From contig NZ_OW968402.1 of the NCBI RefSeq assembly GCF_943169825.2, forward strand, positions 248,001 to 312,000: a DNA stretch of 64,000 nucleotides, written 5' to 3'. The notes beneath the pieces were generated by a model, which did no database searches, was not told where the DNA came from, and saw nothing but the letters and a program-made list of their open reading frames with translations. Of this stretch, positions 1-7,915 are shown piece after piece. Each line of letters begins with the position of its first letter. Within the stretch, counting starts at the first letter, position 1. The position numbers were made by a program, and so were the translations under genes. Source of the DNA: Varibaculum prostatecancerukia. Its GTDB lineage: Bacteria > Actinomycetota > Actinomycetes > Actinomycetales > Actinomycetaceae.

Positions 1-2
1 CC

Positions 3-542
3 ATCATCGTTTGTTCCGCCACTGCCATCATCATCTTGAGTGCTCCCAAGTCGGTACTAACCGGTACTGATCCCTCCCAAGCGGCCTCTTTGACCAGCGT
101 GGCGGTAGCCTCCCAACTGGGGGGCTGGTCAACCTACTTAATGTTGCTGATTATCTCAGTACTGGCCTTCTCGTCGATTATCGCCGCCTACGTTTATTCC
201 GACGTAAATATGTCCTTCGTTACCACGAAGTCTTGGGCATCTTGGCTGGTGCGGATAGTTTCAGTGGCATCGGTGGTACTGGGAGCAGTGGTTTCTCTAC
301 CGCTGGTGTGGAATGCGGTCGATATCGCTATGGCAGCCATGACTATCACCAACTTGATTGCGATTACCTTGCTGTGGAAGTGGGGGGCGGGCGCCTTGAA
401 AGATTACTCGGCCTCACGGCGGCGTGATAAGAACGTGGTACCAGTATTTGTGGCTAAGGACAATCCCTATTTACCTGGGGAATTACCCACCGATGTTTGG
501 GATGATACCGATGATCAAACCGTTTCCACAGCCAAGGCCTAG
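3..542 (+). CDS. Alanine/glycine:cation symporter (AGCS family), 3' part
   Basis: The reading frame is open to the left edge of the window, so the 5' part of the gene lies outside; the first in-window TTG at 36 is probably not the start. The visible 179 residues begin with a hydrophobic segment (IIVCSATAIIIL) that matches the late membrane helix of sodium- or proton-coupled alanine/glycine symporters, where a VCTATA-like stretch is conserved. Further hydrophobic segments follow, then WNAVDIAMAAMTITNLIAI, which resembles the family's WN-x-A-D-...-P-N-L-I-A end, and a charged cytoplasmic tail rich in Asp and Pro. The protein would import small neutral amino acids across the cytoplasmic membrane. 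The assignment rests on motif memory of the C-terminal third only. Confidence 0.7.
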   Translation: MIVCSATAIIILSAPKSVLTGTDPSQAASLTSVAVASQLGGWSTYLMLLIISVLAFSSIIAAYVYSDVNMSFVTTKSWASWLVRIVSVASVVLGAVVSLPLVWNAVDIAMAAMTITNLIAITLLWKWGAGALKDYSASRRRDKNVVPVFVAKDNPYLPGELPTDVWDDTDDQTVSTAKA

Positions 543-616
543 CCTCCCTTGCCTGCCAGAAAAATAAGTGACTTAGTTTTCAGGTTTTCGCGTATTCGAT
601 GCCCTAAGGCAAAATA

Positions 617-1396
617 GTGGCTATGGAACAAACCCCAAAAACAGTCCATTCTGATTTCACGCGGCTAGACCATTTGAAAGCCTGGGCGGTACACGCTTTT
701 ACGGCCTCGGCAGTAATCTGGGCAGGCTGCGCGGTGTTGGCGTTGATGCGCCGCGACTACTTGCAGATGTGGGGCTGGTTGGCAATTAGTTTGGTTGTTG
801 ACGGCTTGGACGGCACCCTGGCTCGGCGTTGCCGGGTAAAAGAGGTGGTTCCCTGGTTTGATGGCTCCGCCCTCGATCTAATCGTTGACTATTTAACCTG
901 GACGTTTATCCCCGCGATTTTCATGTCCCAAACCATAGTGTTTGCCCCGGGAACTCCCGGCAAAGGAATAGACCTTGTGGTGACGGAAGTGCTGATGGTA
1001 GCGGTTTGTGCGTCCTCTATGTTTTGTTACTGCAATAAGAAAGCAAAAAGCTCCGATAACTATTTCGTAGGGTTCCCCGCCGCCTGGAATATCGTAATCC
1101 TATATTTGTACCTGGTGGCGCTTCCCTGGTGGTTCAATCTGGCAATAGTGCTGCTGTTCATCGTGTTAACGCTCTCCCCGCTCACGTTCTGTCACCCCTT
1201 CCGGGTGGAAAAACTGCGCTGGCTCAATATCTTGTCGGTAGTTATCTGGCTGGCCTGCATCATTTGGCTCACCATCTACTTCCCGGAGCGCAACCCGCTG
1301 GTCTGGTGGGCATGGTGGATTAGCGGTATCTATTTCATAGGCAACGGGGTGGTGCGCACCTTCGTCGGTCCCCAAGCCGTGCGCAAGACAAAGTAG
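617..1396 (+). CDS. pcs: Phosphatidylcholine synthase-like CDP-alcohol phosphatidyltransferase
   Basis: The 259-residue membrane protein has the CDP-alcohol phosphatidyltransferase active-site pattern at residues 65-91: D65-G66-x2-A69-R70, then G83-x3-D87-x3-D91. The gap between AR and G is 12 residues, and the intervening RRCRVKEVVPWFDG plus the preceding VHAFTASA are as I remember them from bacterial phosphatidylcholine synthase (Pcs), which condenses CDP-diacylglycerol with choline. Length fits Pcs. About seven hydrophobic segments are visible. Start: GTG at 617 has a TAAGG seven bases upstream; ATG at 623 is the alternative. Pcs is usually described from host-associated proteobacteria, so its presence in an actinomycete is notable. 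A phosphatidylglycerophosphate or phosphatidylinositol phosphate synthase is less likely because those have the shorter x8-9 spacing. Confidence 0.75.
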   Translation: MAMEQTPKTVHSDFTRLDHLKAWAVHAFTASAVIWAGCAVLALMRRDYLQMWGWLAISLVVDGLDGTLARRCRVKEVVPWFDGSALDLIVDYLTWTFIPAIFMSQTIVFAPGTPGKGIDLVVTEVLMVAVCASSMFCYCNKKAKSSDNYFVGFPAAWNIVILYLYLVALPWWFNLAIVLLFIVLTLSPLTFCHPFRVEKLRWLNILSVVIWLACIIWLTIYFPERNPLVWWAWWISGIYFIGNGVVRTFVGPQAVRKTK

Positions 1397-1421
1397 CTAA
1401 CTAGCTGAATCGCTAGTGCCG

Positions 1422-2411
1422 CTAACGTGGTGTTAACAGGAAGTTCACTAGGTAACGTTCCCGTAAATATTTGGTGCCTTCTACCAGGAAACCGGAAATA
1501 ATAAACAAGATTACGATCACTATTACATAGGTGGGGTAGTCTTTACCGGTCATCGCAAAATACACATAGGGAGCCGCGAAAGTAATCGCGGTGGTAAAGG
1601 TGCCTACCATCCGCACCCAGCGACGTTTGGCGGTGAACATAGCCAGCACCCCCCAGGTATAGGGGATGGCGGTAGCAATATCCATAGTCCACAGCACCAG
1701 CAGCGAACCGTGAAACTCTTTAACCAGGCTTACCGGTAAAACCCGCAAACTGGAATAGGTGATAACCACCAAATAGGCCAGCACTTTCGGGTCGGTACAC
1801 CATTTCACTAGGCGGGAGCGGCGGGTTTGGGTAATTCCGCATGCCTTAAGCGCTCCCGAAAGTTCCGGGGGCATCCGGGTAGCATCGATTCCCTGGAAAG
1901 TTTGTCGCACCCGCTGCCTAGTGTTTTCGCTGAGGTCTTCCCAGCGGTCAATGATCGCTCCCATCAGGTTGCGCGGATCTAACATCCAGGGACGTTCGGG
2001 GTCTGTATCCTGCTCAGAAGCGGGAATCGCTCCCACTAGGCGTTTTCTATATTCCATGCCGTCAGGGTAGTGGGCAGCGTCCACTAAAGTGGAGCTACCG
2101 AGCAGGTGGGCGAGGCGTTCGGCCTGCGCGCCGCTGCCTCCTCCTAACCAGACAGAGAGGGGGCGTTGCAAGTCCCAGCGCAGTTCCCCCAAGAACCGCT
2201 CCCCGTCCTCAGAGGCTATAAAATCATCGAAACCTTGGTTTGGAAGGGTGAAAAGCCAGGAAACATCGCGGGTACTGCCCCTCCCCAATTCGGAAACCCG
2301 ATGCAGACCAGTGCCACGACATAGAACTACCGGATCCACAGAATATTTAGATACCACGGCTAGATCGGTGAGCTTTCGCCCTTTATTCGAGGAGGATTCG
2401 ATCGTCGCCAC
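1422..2411 (-). CDS. Conserved-looking membrane protein of unknown function
   Basis: I do not recognise this 329-residue protein. The N-terminal 200 residues are soluble with mixed charge and no motif I can name; the C-terminal part has four hydrophobic segments at about 210-228, 236-259, 268-287 and 293-312, and the end is short and basic. The start is a GTG at 2411. The gene is divergent from the flavodoxin gene (start 2489), leaving 77 bases for two promoters, and convergent with the phosphatidylcholine synthase gene. No catalytic signature is visible. It could be an actinobacterial envelope protein with a cytosolic regulatory domain, but that is a guess. Confidence 0.6.
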   Translation of the reverse strand: MATIESSSNKGRKLTDLAVVSKYSVDPVVLCRGTGLHRVSELGRGSTRDVSWLFTLPNQGFDDFIASEDGERFLGELRWDLQRPLSVWLGGGSGAQAERLAHLLGSSTLVDAAHYPDGMEYRKRLVGAIPASEQDTDPERPWMLDPRNLMGAIIDRWEDLSENTRQRVRQTFQGIDATRMPPELSGALKACGITQTRRSRLVKWCTDPKVLAYLVVITYSSLRVLPVSLVKEFHGSLLVLWTMDIATAIPYTWGVLAMFTAKRRWVRMVGTFTTAITFAAPYVYFAMTGKDYPTYVIVIVILFIISGFLVEGTKYLRERYLVNFLLTPR

Positions 2412-2488
2412 GGTCTCCAGTCTAGGAGAATTCCAGATTTTCCGGTCTTTTCATGGCGAGAAAGCGAAAAAATGGTCATACTAGAACT

Positions 2489-2977
2489 ATGAAGGTTTTA
2501 GTAACTATCGCCTCCAAGCATGGAGCCACAGAAGAAGTCGGGAAAGTCATCGCCGAGGAACTGGAAAATGCGGGTCTGGAAGTAGACCTGGAAAAACCAG
2601 AAGAGGTCTACAGCCTAGATGGATACGGGGCAGTAATCATTGGGTCAGCTGTTTATCTAACCAAATGGATGGATAATGCCACCGACTTCTGCCGCCGCTT
2701 TGCATCGGAGCTGCGGCGCACCCCGCTCTGGGCATTTTCTGTGGGACTTTCGGGAGTGCCACAAGATAAAGTCCAAGATCCCTCTAGGGTAGGACCTGTG
2801 CTTTTGAACATTGAGCCCAAAGAATATGTGACTTTCCCCGGCAAGCTCGATCCCACAGAACTGTCTTTGCGTGAACGCACAGTAGCGCGTATGGGGGGAG
2901 CTGTTGAGGGCGACTTCCGCGATGACCAGATGGTTCGCGATTGGGCGCAAAAGATTATCAAAGAGATTAAGGCGTAA
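2489..2977 (+). CDS. Flavodoxin domain protein (HemG-like)
   Basis: The 162-residue protein starts MKVLVTIASKHGATEEVGK, which has the flavodoxin fold's first strand and FMN-phosphate loop (SKHGATEE). Later segments include a GAVIIGSAVYLTKW strand-loop and WAFSVGLSG, typical of the flavodoxin-domain subgroup that includes menaquinone-dependent protoporphyrinogen oxidase HemG and many actinobacterial electron carriers. I chose ATG 2489 because the upstream residues back to 2453 are basic and non-conserved. No strong ribosome binding site is visible. The exact redox partner cannot be read from sequence. A large hairpin follows at 3004-3057 and separates it from convergent ramB. Confidence 0.7.
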   Translation: MKVLVTIASKHGATEEVGKVIAEELENAGLEVDLEKPEEVYSLDGYGAVIIGSAVYLTKWMDNATDFCRRFASELRRTPLWAFSVGLSGVPQDKVQDPSRVGPVLLNIEPKEYVTFPGKLDPTELSLRERTVARMGGAVEGDFRDDQMVRDWAQKIIKEIKA

Positions 2978-3003
2978 CTTTTCTGTTAGGTTCCCAACTG
3001 GTG

Positions 3004-3057
3004 TGCGCAGACGACCAGTTGACCAGTCCCTAACCTGGTCAAGGTCATCTGCGCGCA
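3004..3057. terminator. Bidirectional hairpin between flavodoxin gene and ramB
   Basis: A nested inverted repeat lies between two convergent genes. The inner stem TTGACCAG (3019-3026) pairs perfectly with CTGGTCAA (3035-3042). The outer arms GCGCAGA (3005-3011) and GACC (3013-3016) pair with GGTC (3043-3046) and TCTGCGC (3048-3054). A short T run follows on the plus strand. The location between two converging stops makes a shared terminator the simplest reading. Confidence 0.65.
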
Positions 3058-3065
3058 TTTAGTAG

Positions 3066-4523
3066 CTAATTGAGGCTTTGGTGACGCGCTAAGAATTTGT
3101 AGACGATCGCGTCATCTACTCCTGGGAAGGCTCCCGGTGGGACTGCCGCCAACAGGTGGGAATGGGTTTTCACTTCCGGATATGCTTTCCCATCCCATTC
3201 GCTGGCTAGGCGCGGATCCGCCAACCGGCAGCACCGAGGATCCGGGCAGGTAGAGGCAAGACGATTCTTGGTGTCGCGTCCGGCAAACCACTTAGACTCC
3301 GCGAAGGGAACCCCAATCCCGATGGAGTATTTCCCGGTGGATGTGGGGACTATCTGGGCGCTGCAAAAGAAGGTTCCCATTGGGGTGTCGGTATATTGCC
3401 GATAGGGTTTGCTCGCGTCCTCCTGCTTAAAAGCCTGCATAGAAGCATATTTACGGCATATAAGTTGCCCTTCGATAGCCCCGGAAACATCCTCAGGAAA
3501 ACTAATCCCGTCATTGGCATAGATTTTGGTGAGCACCCCGGCAGGGGATACCCGGTCAAAATGCAGGCGGATTCCCAGATGCCGCGTTGCCAGATTGGTG
3601 AAGCGGTGGGCAGCGGTTTCATAACGCACCCCGTAGCGATCCACCAGCGCTCCCACTTCCAGTTCGCGCGCTTTCTTCGCTGCCTGCAACATGGCTACTG
3701 TCGGCTTTTCCGGTAGCAAAATAGCAGCCGCGAAATAGTTAGCGGCGATGCGTTGGCGCAAAAACTCTCCAAAACTGTGGGGGGTATCGTGTCCAAGTGC
3801 CACTCCGGCTATTGAACGCAGCCCCAAGGAGCGCACATATTTTTCCCCCGGCTGGTTGGGGCGTAAATAAATCCGCCGATTCTTCATATCCCGAATCGCG
3901 CGAGCGGCTGCCGGCAGATCATCGACGCGGATCAGGGTATATCCCAGGTGGCGGACTATACGTTCTAAATCGCCAGGGGCGCGCGGACCGTTTTCCATAT
4001 CCAAGGCACCCAGAATATCCGCGGCCACCTGCTCGATCTCCGCTAGATAGTTATCGCGGGCGCGCATTTCCTCCCGTAACTTGCGATTTTCAGCGCGCGC
4101 TTTTTCCGGGGTTCCAGCGTGAACCCGTCGGGAGGACGCCAGCTCGCGTTGTAGACCCACGATTACTCGCAAAGCGTCGGTAGGCAGGCGGGAAGAAGGG
4201 TTAAGCCGGGGCAAGTCCAGTTTTTGATAGGAGGATTGTGCCTGGTAGCTGGCAAGTTCCAGTTCCAGTCGGGCGCGCTCGTCGGGCGCCTTGTCTTCTA
4301 GTAGGTATGAGGGAGTAACCGAGAGCGCCTCGGAAATCGCTTTCAGCAGGGAAAGCCGGGGTTCACGTTTGCCGTTTTCGATTTGAGAGATTAGCGAGGG
4401 TGCGCGATCAACCGCTTCTGCCAGTTGCTTTAAGGTGAGTTGCTTCTGTTTTCGCGCGTGCCGAATCCTCGCCCCCAGGATGGCGCTGGGGGAGAGCGCC
4501 AACTTTTCTTCATCACTAGCCAT
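3066..4523 (-). CDS. ramB: RamB-like regulator of acetate metabolism (XRE/ScfR family)
   Basis: The protein (485 residues from ATG 4523) has an N-terminal XRE helix-turn-helix (about residues 15-70, with QLAEAVDRAPSLISQIENGK), a middle segment resembling an ImmA/IrrE peptidase-like domain (RIAANYFAAAILLP) but lacking an HExxH zinc site, and a C-terminal short-chain fatty acyl regulator domain with a cysteine-rich patch (TCPDPRCCRLADP). This layout is RamB, which controls acetate and glyoxylate genes in Corynebacterium and Mycobacterium. It is divergent from aceA-aceB, as expected for RamB. I prefer ATG 4523 over TTG 4544 because GAGGAAT lies just upstream of it. Repeats in the intergenic region (4541-4608) are candidate operators, so autoregulation is plausible. 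Confidence 0.88.
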   Translation of the reverse strand: MASDEEKLALSPSAILGARIRHARKQKQLTLKQLAEAVDRAPSLISQIENGKREPRLSLLKAISEALSVTPSYLLEDKAPDERARLELELASYQAQSSYQKLDLPRLNPSSRLPTDALRVIVGLQRELASSRRVHAGTPEKARAENRKLREEMRARDNYLAEIEQVAADILGALDMENGPRAPGDLERIVRHLGYTLIRVDDLPAAARAIRDMKNRRIYLRPNQPGEKYVRSLGLRSIAGVALGHDTPHSFGEFLRQRIAANYFAAAILLPEKPTVAMLQAAKKARELEVGALVDRYGVRYETAAHRFTNLATRHLGIRLHFDRVSPAGVLTKIYANDGISFPEDVSGAIEGQLICRKYASMQAFKQEDASKPYRQYTDTPMGTFFCSAQIVPTSTGKYSIGIGVPFAESKWFAGRDTKNRLASTCPDPRCCRLADPRLASEWDGKAYPEVKTHSHLLAAVPPGAFPGVDDAIVYKFLARHQSLN

Positions 4524-4540
4524 AGATTCCTCAAAAATTC

Positions 4541-4608
4541 GCAAATTGTGAATTATTTCAATAGTTTACAGCAAATTGCTAGACATCGAGAGATTTTATT
4601 GCGCAATA
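4541..4608. promoter_or_regulatory. Three phased GCAA-type repeats, candidate RamB operators
   Basis: The octamer GCAAATTG occurs at 4541-4548 and again at 4571-4578, and a related GCGCAATA begins at 4601. The three start exactly 30 bases apart, about three helical turns. The second sits in an AGCAA-N-TTGCT inverted repeat (4570-4580) and the third in the perfect palindrome ATTGCGCAAT (4598-4607). They fill the gap between divergent ramB and aceA. RamB sites in Corynebacterium include TTTGCAAA-like sequence, so these are good operator candidates, but binding is inferred. Confidence 0.55.
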
Positions 4609-4671
4609 CTCTAACTAAGGCCTCCAGCGAGGGGTTGGTCAGAAAAGGCTCAAGACTTAGAGGAGAACATC

Positions 4672-5958
4672 ATGAGCACTGCAGAAGAAATCCAGAAGCG
4701 CGCAGCAGCAATTCAGAAGGAATGGGACACCAATCCCCGGTGGAAGGGCGTAGAGCGTCCTTACTCCGCACAGCGGGTAGCCGAACTGCAAGGCTCCATC
4801 GTTGAAGAACACACCCTGGCTAAGCGGGGCGCTGAGCGGCTATGGAAGTTGCTGCACGAGGAAGACTACATCAACGCTTTGGGTGCCATCACCGGTAACC
4901 AGGCAGTGCAGATGGTGCGGGCGGGTCTAAAAGCGATTTACCTGTCCGGTTGGCAGGTGGCCGCCGATGGCAACACCTCCGATAACACTTACCCCGACCA
5001 GTCCCTGTATCCCTATGATTCCGCCCCCAAGATGGTGCGCCGCATCAACAATGCGTTCAAGCGTGCCGACGAAATTACCTGGTCGGAACATCAGGATGTG
5101 GACTTTGATTGGTTCGCCCCGATCGTAGCCGATGCTGAGGCTGGATTCGGCGGCGCCCTCAACGCCTACGAATTAATGAAGAACATGATTAAGTCCGGTG
5201 CCTCCGGGGTTCACTACGAAGATCAGTTGGCGGCAGAAAAGAAATGCGGTCACCTGGGCGGGAAAGTTTTGATCCCCACTTCGCAGGCGATTCGCAACCT
5301 GGATGCGGCTCGTCTGGCTGCGGACGTGCAGAACACCTCCACTTTGATCGTGGCACGTACTGACTCGTTGGGCGCCAACCTAATTACCTCTGATGTTGAC
5401 GAAATTGATCGCCAGTTCCTAACCGGTGAGCGTTCTGCCGAGGGTCACTACTACACCAAGGCTGGTAAAGAGGTAGTTATCGCTCGTCTACTCGCCTTTG
5501 CTCCCCACGCTGACCTGGTCTGGGTGGAAACCGCCACTCCGGATCCCGAGTTGGCTCGCGACGTGGCCGAAGCGGTTAAGGCAAAGTACCCGGACAAGAT
5601 GCTGGCCTACAACTGCTCGCCCTCCTTCAACTGGAAAGCTAACCTGGATGATGCTCAGATTGCTTCCTTCCAGAAGGATTTGGCAGCTATGGGTTACTGC
5701 TTCCAGTTCATCACCCTGGCCGGATTCCACCAGATCAACTACGGTATGTTTGACCTGGCCAAGGGCTATGCACAGCACGACATGAGCGCCTTCGTAGAGC
5801 TGCAAGAAAAAGAGTTCGCAGCCGAGAAAGATGGTTACACTGCTCACCGTCACCAGCGCGAAGTGGGCGCCGGTTACTTTGACATGGTTTCCACCGCTAT
5901 TAACCCCGAGTCGTCCACTCTGGCGATTAAAGGTTCCACCGAAGAAGCCCAGTTCTAA
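4672..5958 (+). CDS. aceA: Isocitrate lyase
   Basis: The 428-residue enzyme splits isocitrate into glyoxylate and succinate, the first step of the glyoxylate shunt. The active-site signature KKCGH is at residues 190-194 with catalytic Cys192, and the substrate/metal-binding stretches WQVAADGNT (94-102) and DAEAGFGG (154-161) are intact. Length equals the usual bacterial form (about 430 residues). ATG 4672 follows a strong AGAGGAGAA site. The gene is the first of an aceA-aceB operon, with 20 bases before aceB, and is divergent from ramB, which probably regulates it through the phased repeats upstream. Confidence 0.97.
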   Translation: MSTAEEIQKRAAAIQKEWDTNPRWKGVERPYSAQRVAELQGSIVEEHTLAKRGAERLWKLLHEEDYINALGAITGNQAVQMVRAGLKAIYLSGWQVAADGNTSDNTYPDQSLYPYDSAPKMVRRINNAFKRADEITWSEHQDVDFDWFAPIVADAEAGFGGALNAYELMKNMIKSGASGVHYEDQLAAEKKCGHLGGKVLIPTSQAIRNLDAARLAADVQNTSTLIVARTDSLGANLITSDVDEIDRQFLTGERSAEGHYYTKAGKEVVIARLLAFAPHADLVWVETATPDPELARDVAEAVKAKYPDKMLAYNCSPSFNWKANLDDAQIASFQKDLAAMGYCFQFITLAGFHQINYGMFDLAKGYAQHDMSAFVELQEKEFAAEKDGYTAHRHQREVGAGYFDMVSTAINPESSTLAIKGSTEEAQF

Positions 5959-5978
5959 ACCAAAAGGCATAGGAAAGA

Positions 5979-7619
5979 ATGAATAACCATACTGATATAA
6001 GGGAAGGGAAGGTCGAGGTTCGCTACCCCCAGCATGAAGATCCGGGGACTAACCTCACCGACCGTTTCGATGAGATTTTAACTGATGAGGCTTTAGAGTT
6101 CTTGCGCCAGTTGCAGCTACGTTTTGGTGCTACCCGCGCAGAATTGCTAAAGGCACGCCATGATCGGCGTCAGCGCCTCACCAACGGCTACTTGCCGCAC
6201 TTCCTAAAGGAAACCAAAGCTATTCGCGAGGACGATTCCTGGAAAGTAGCGTCATTTGCTCCCGGCTTGGAAGATCGCCGCGTGGAAATCACCGGTCCGA
6301 CTGAACGGAAGATGACCATTAATGCCCTTAACTGTGGCGCTAAGTGCTGGTTGGCAGACCTAGAGGATGCCAACACCCCGCATTTCACCAATGTTATTGG
6401 CGGCCAGGTGAACCTCTATGACGCGATTCGTCGCACCATCGAGTACACCAACCCGGCCAATGGCAAGCACTACCAGTTAAATGAGGGCGAGCTGCCCACC
6501 ATTATCGTGCGTCCGCGTGGGTGGCACCTGACGGAAAAGCACATCCGGATTGGGGGGCATTCCTCTTCCGGTTCGCTCACCGACTTTGGTCTCTACTTTT
6601 TCCACAATGCGAAAGAGCTGATCAAGCGGGGCAGCGGCCCCTACTTCTACCTGCCGAAGATGGAAAGCCATCTAGAGGCACGGCTGTGGGCGGACGTGTT
6701 TAACTTCTCGGAAGAATACCTGGGGATTCCGCACGGCACCATTCGGGCAACCTGCCTGATTGAAACCATTATGGGAGTCTTCGAGATGGAAGAAATCCTG
6801 TATGAACTGCGGGATTATTCTTCCGGTTTGAACGCGGGTCGTTGGGACTACATTTTCTCTGCGATTAAGAAGTTCCGTGACTCTGGCCCCAGCTGGGTGT
6901 TGCCGAATCGTTCCGACATCACTATGCAGGTTCCGTTTATGCACGCCTACACCGAGTTGCTGGTCAAGACCTGTCACAAGCGCGGCGCCCACGCGATCGG
7001 AGGAATGAGCGCCTTTATTCCCTCTAAAGATCCGGCAGTGAACGCCGAATCGGAACGCAAGGTGCGCGAGGACAAGACCCGCGAGGCCGAGGCCGGATTT
7101 GACGGTTCTTGGGTGGCTCACCCCGGGATGGTCAGCTATGTACGGGAAGTCTTTGATGGATACCTTAAGGATCGCCCCAACCAGGTAGATCGTCAGCGCG
7201 ACGATGTAAACGTGACTGCCAAGGAGTTGCTGGACTTTGCTTCTACTCCGGGCGCTATCACCGAGGCGGGGGTGCGCACCAATGTGGCCGTAGGACTGCG
7301 TTACCTGTACTCCTGGTTAGGTGGAAATGGAGCCGCGGGCATTTATGGGTTGATGGAAGATGCCGCTACCGCGGAAATCTCTCGTTCCCAGATTTGGCAG
7401 TGGCTACGCTACCAGTGCGAACTAGATGATGGCCGCAAAGTTACCCAGCAGCTGGTAGAGGAACTATTTGCCGACGAATACGACAAGTTCCTCGCAGAGG
7501 TGGGCGAAGAAGGCAAAGAACGCGGGCAGCAATCTGCACGGATCTTCAAAGAGGTCTGTATGCAAGGGGAGTTCCCTACGTTCTTGACGGTTCCGGTCTA
7601 TGCCAACGAGTTGGAATAG
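5979..7619 (+). CDS. aceB: Malate synthase A
   Basis: The 546-residue protein is a malate synthase of the A type, which condenses glyoxylate with acetyl-CoA. Visible landmarks are IVRPRGWHL (176-184) with the catalytic Arg, the acid in CLIETIMG (259-266), and the family signature DYSSGLNAGRWDYIF (279-293). In that signature the position usually occupied by His or Arg is Tyr280, a mild departure. It follows aceA by 20 bases with an AGGAAAG site before ATG 5979, so both shunt enzymes are made from one message. A strong hairpin at 7708-7738 ends the unit. Confidence 0.96.
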   Translation: MNNHTDIREGKVEVRYPQHEDPGTNLTDRFDEILTDEALEFLRQLQLRFGATRAELLKARHDRRQRLTNGYLPHFLKETKAIREDDSWKVASFAPGLEDRRVEITGPTERKMTINALNCGAKCWLADLEDANTPHFTNVIGGQVNLYDAIRRTIEYTNPANGKHYQLNEGELPTIIVRPRGWHLTEKHIRIGGHSSSGSLTDFGLYFFHNAKELIKRGSGPYFYLPKMESHLEARLWADVFNFSEEYLGIPHGTIRATCLIETIMGVFEMEEILYELRDYSSGLNAGRWDYIFSAIKKFRDSGPSWVLPNRSDITMQVPFMHAYTELLVKTCHKRGAHAIGGMSAFIPSKDPAVNAESERKVREDKTREAEAGFDGSWVAHPGMVSYVREVFDGYLKDRPNQVDRQRDDVNVTAKELLDFASTPGAITEAGVRTNVAVGLRYLYSWLGGNGAAGIYGLMEDAATAEISRSQIWQWLRYQCELDDGRKVTQQLVEELFADEYDKFLAEVGEEGKERGQQSARIFKEVCMQGEFPTFLTVPVYANELE

Positions 7620-7707
7620 TCTGGCGCCAGAATTCACTAAGCGCCTGAATAATCTTGATTGATTGCTTCAGGAGTGGAGCCAATAAATAAATAGTTTACT
7701 GACCGGT

Positions 7708-7738
7708 GACCGGCGGGGAGATTTTCTCCCCGCCGGTC
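7708..7738. terminator. Terminator hairpin after aceB
   Basis: A perfect 14-bp stem: the left arm at 7708-7721 begins GACCGGCGGGG and the right arm at 7725-7738 ends CCCCGCCGGTC, with a TTT loop. There is no long T run after it, so termination may need Rho or be incomplete. The remaining gap up to argC at 7916 holds no gene that I can see; its last 40 bases are the ARG boxes. Confidence 0.7.
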
Positions 7739-7877
7739 ATTCCACAACTACTGCTCTTTCACGCGTTCTTTGGCGCCGACTGGAAAACTATCTGTGTTTT
7801 TAGCATCAGAGTTTCGTAGCTACATTCCGATTATCGCGCCAAGAAAAGTATCTCTAGTCACATGGAAGCCTTTCAGT

Positions 7878-7915
7878 TATGCATAACTATTCATTACTTG
7901 ATATAAATATTCACT
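7878..7915. promoter_or_regulatory. Two tandem ARG boxes in front of argC
   Basis: Two 18-bp ArgR-type boxes lie at 7878-7895 and 7898-7915, separated by three bases as in known arginine operators. Each carries a consensus ATTCA half (7889-7893 and 7909-7913), 20 bases apart. The first matches the consensus left half with about two mismatches; the left half of the second is shifted by one base. The second box runs up to the argC start codon, so ArgR binding would block initiation of the operon. Confidence 0.6.
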
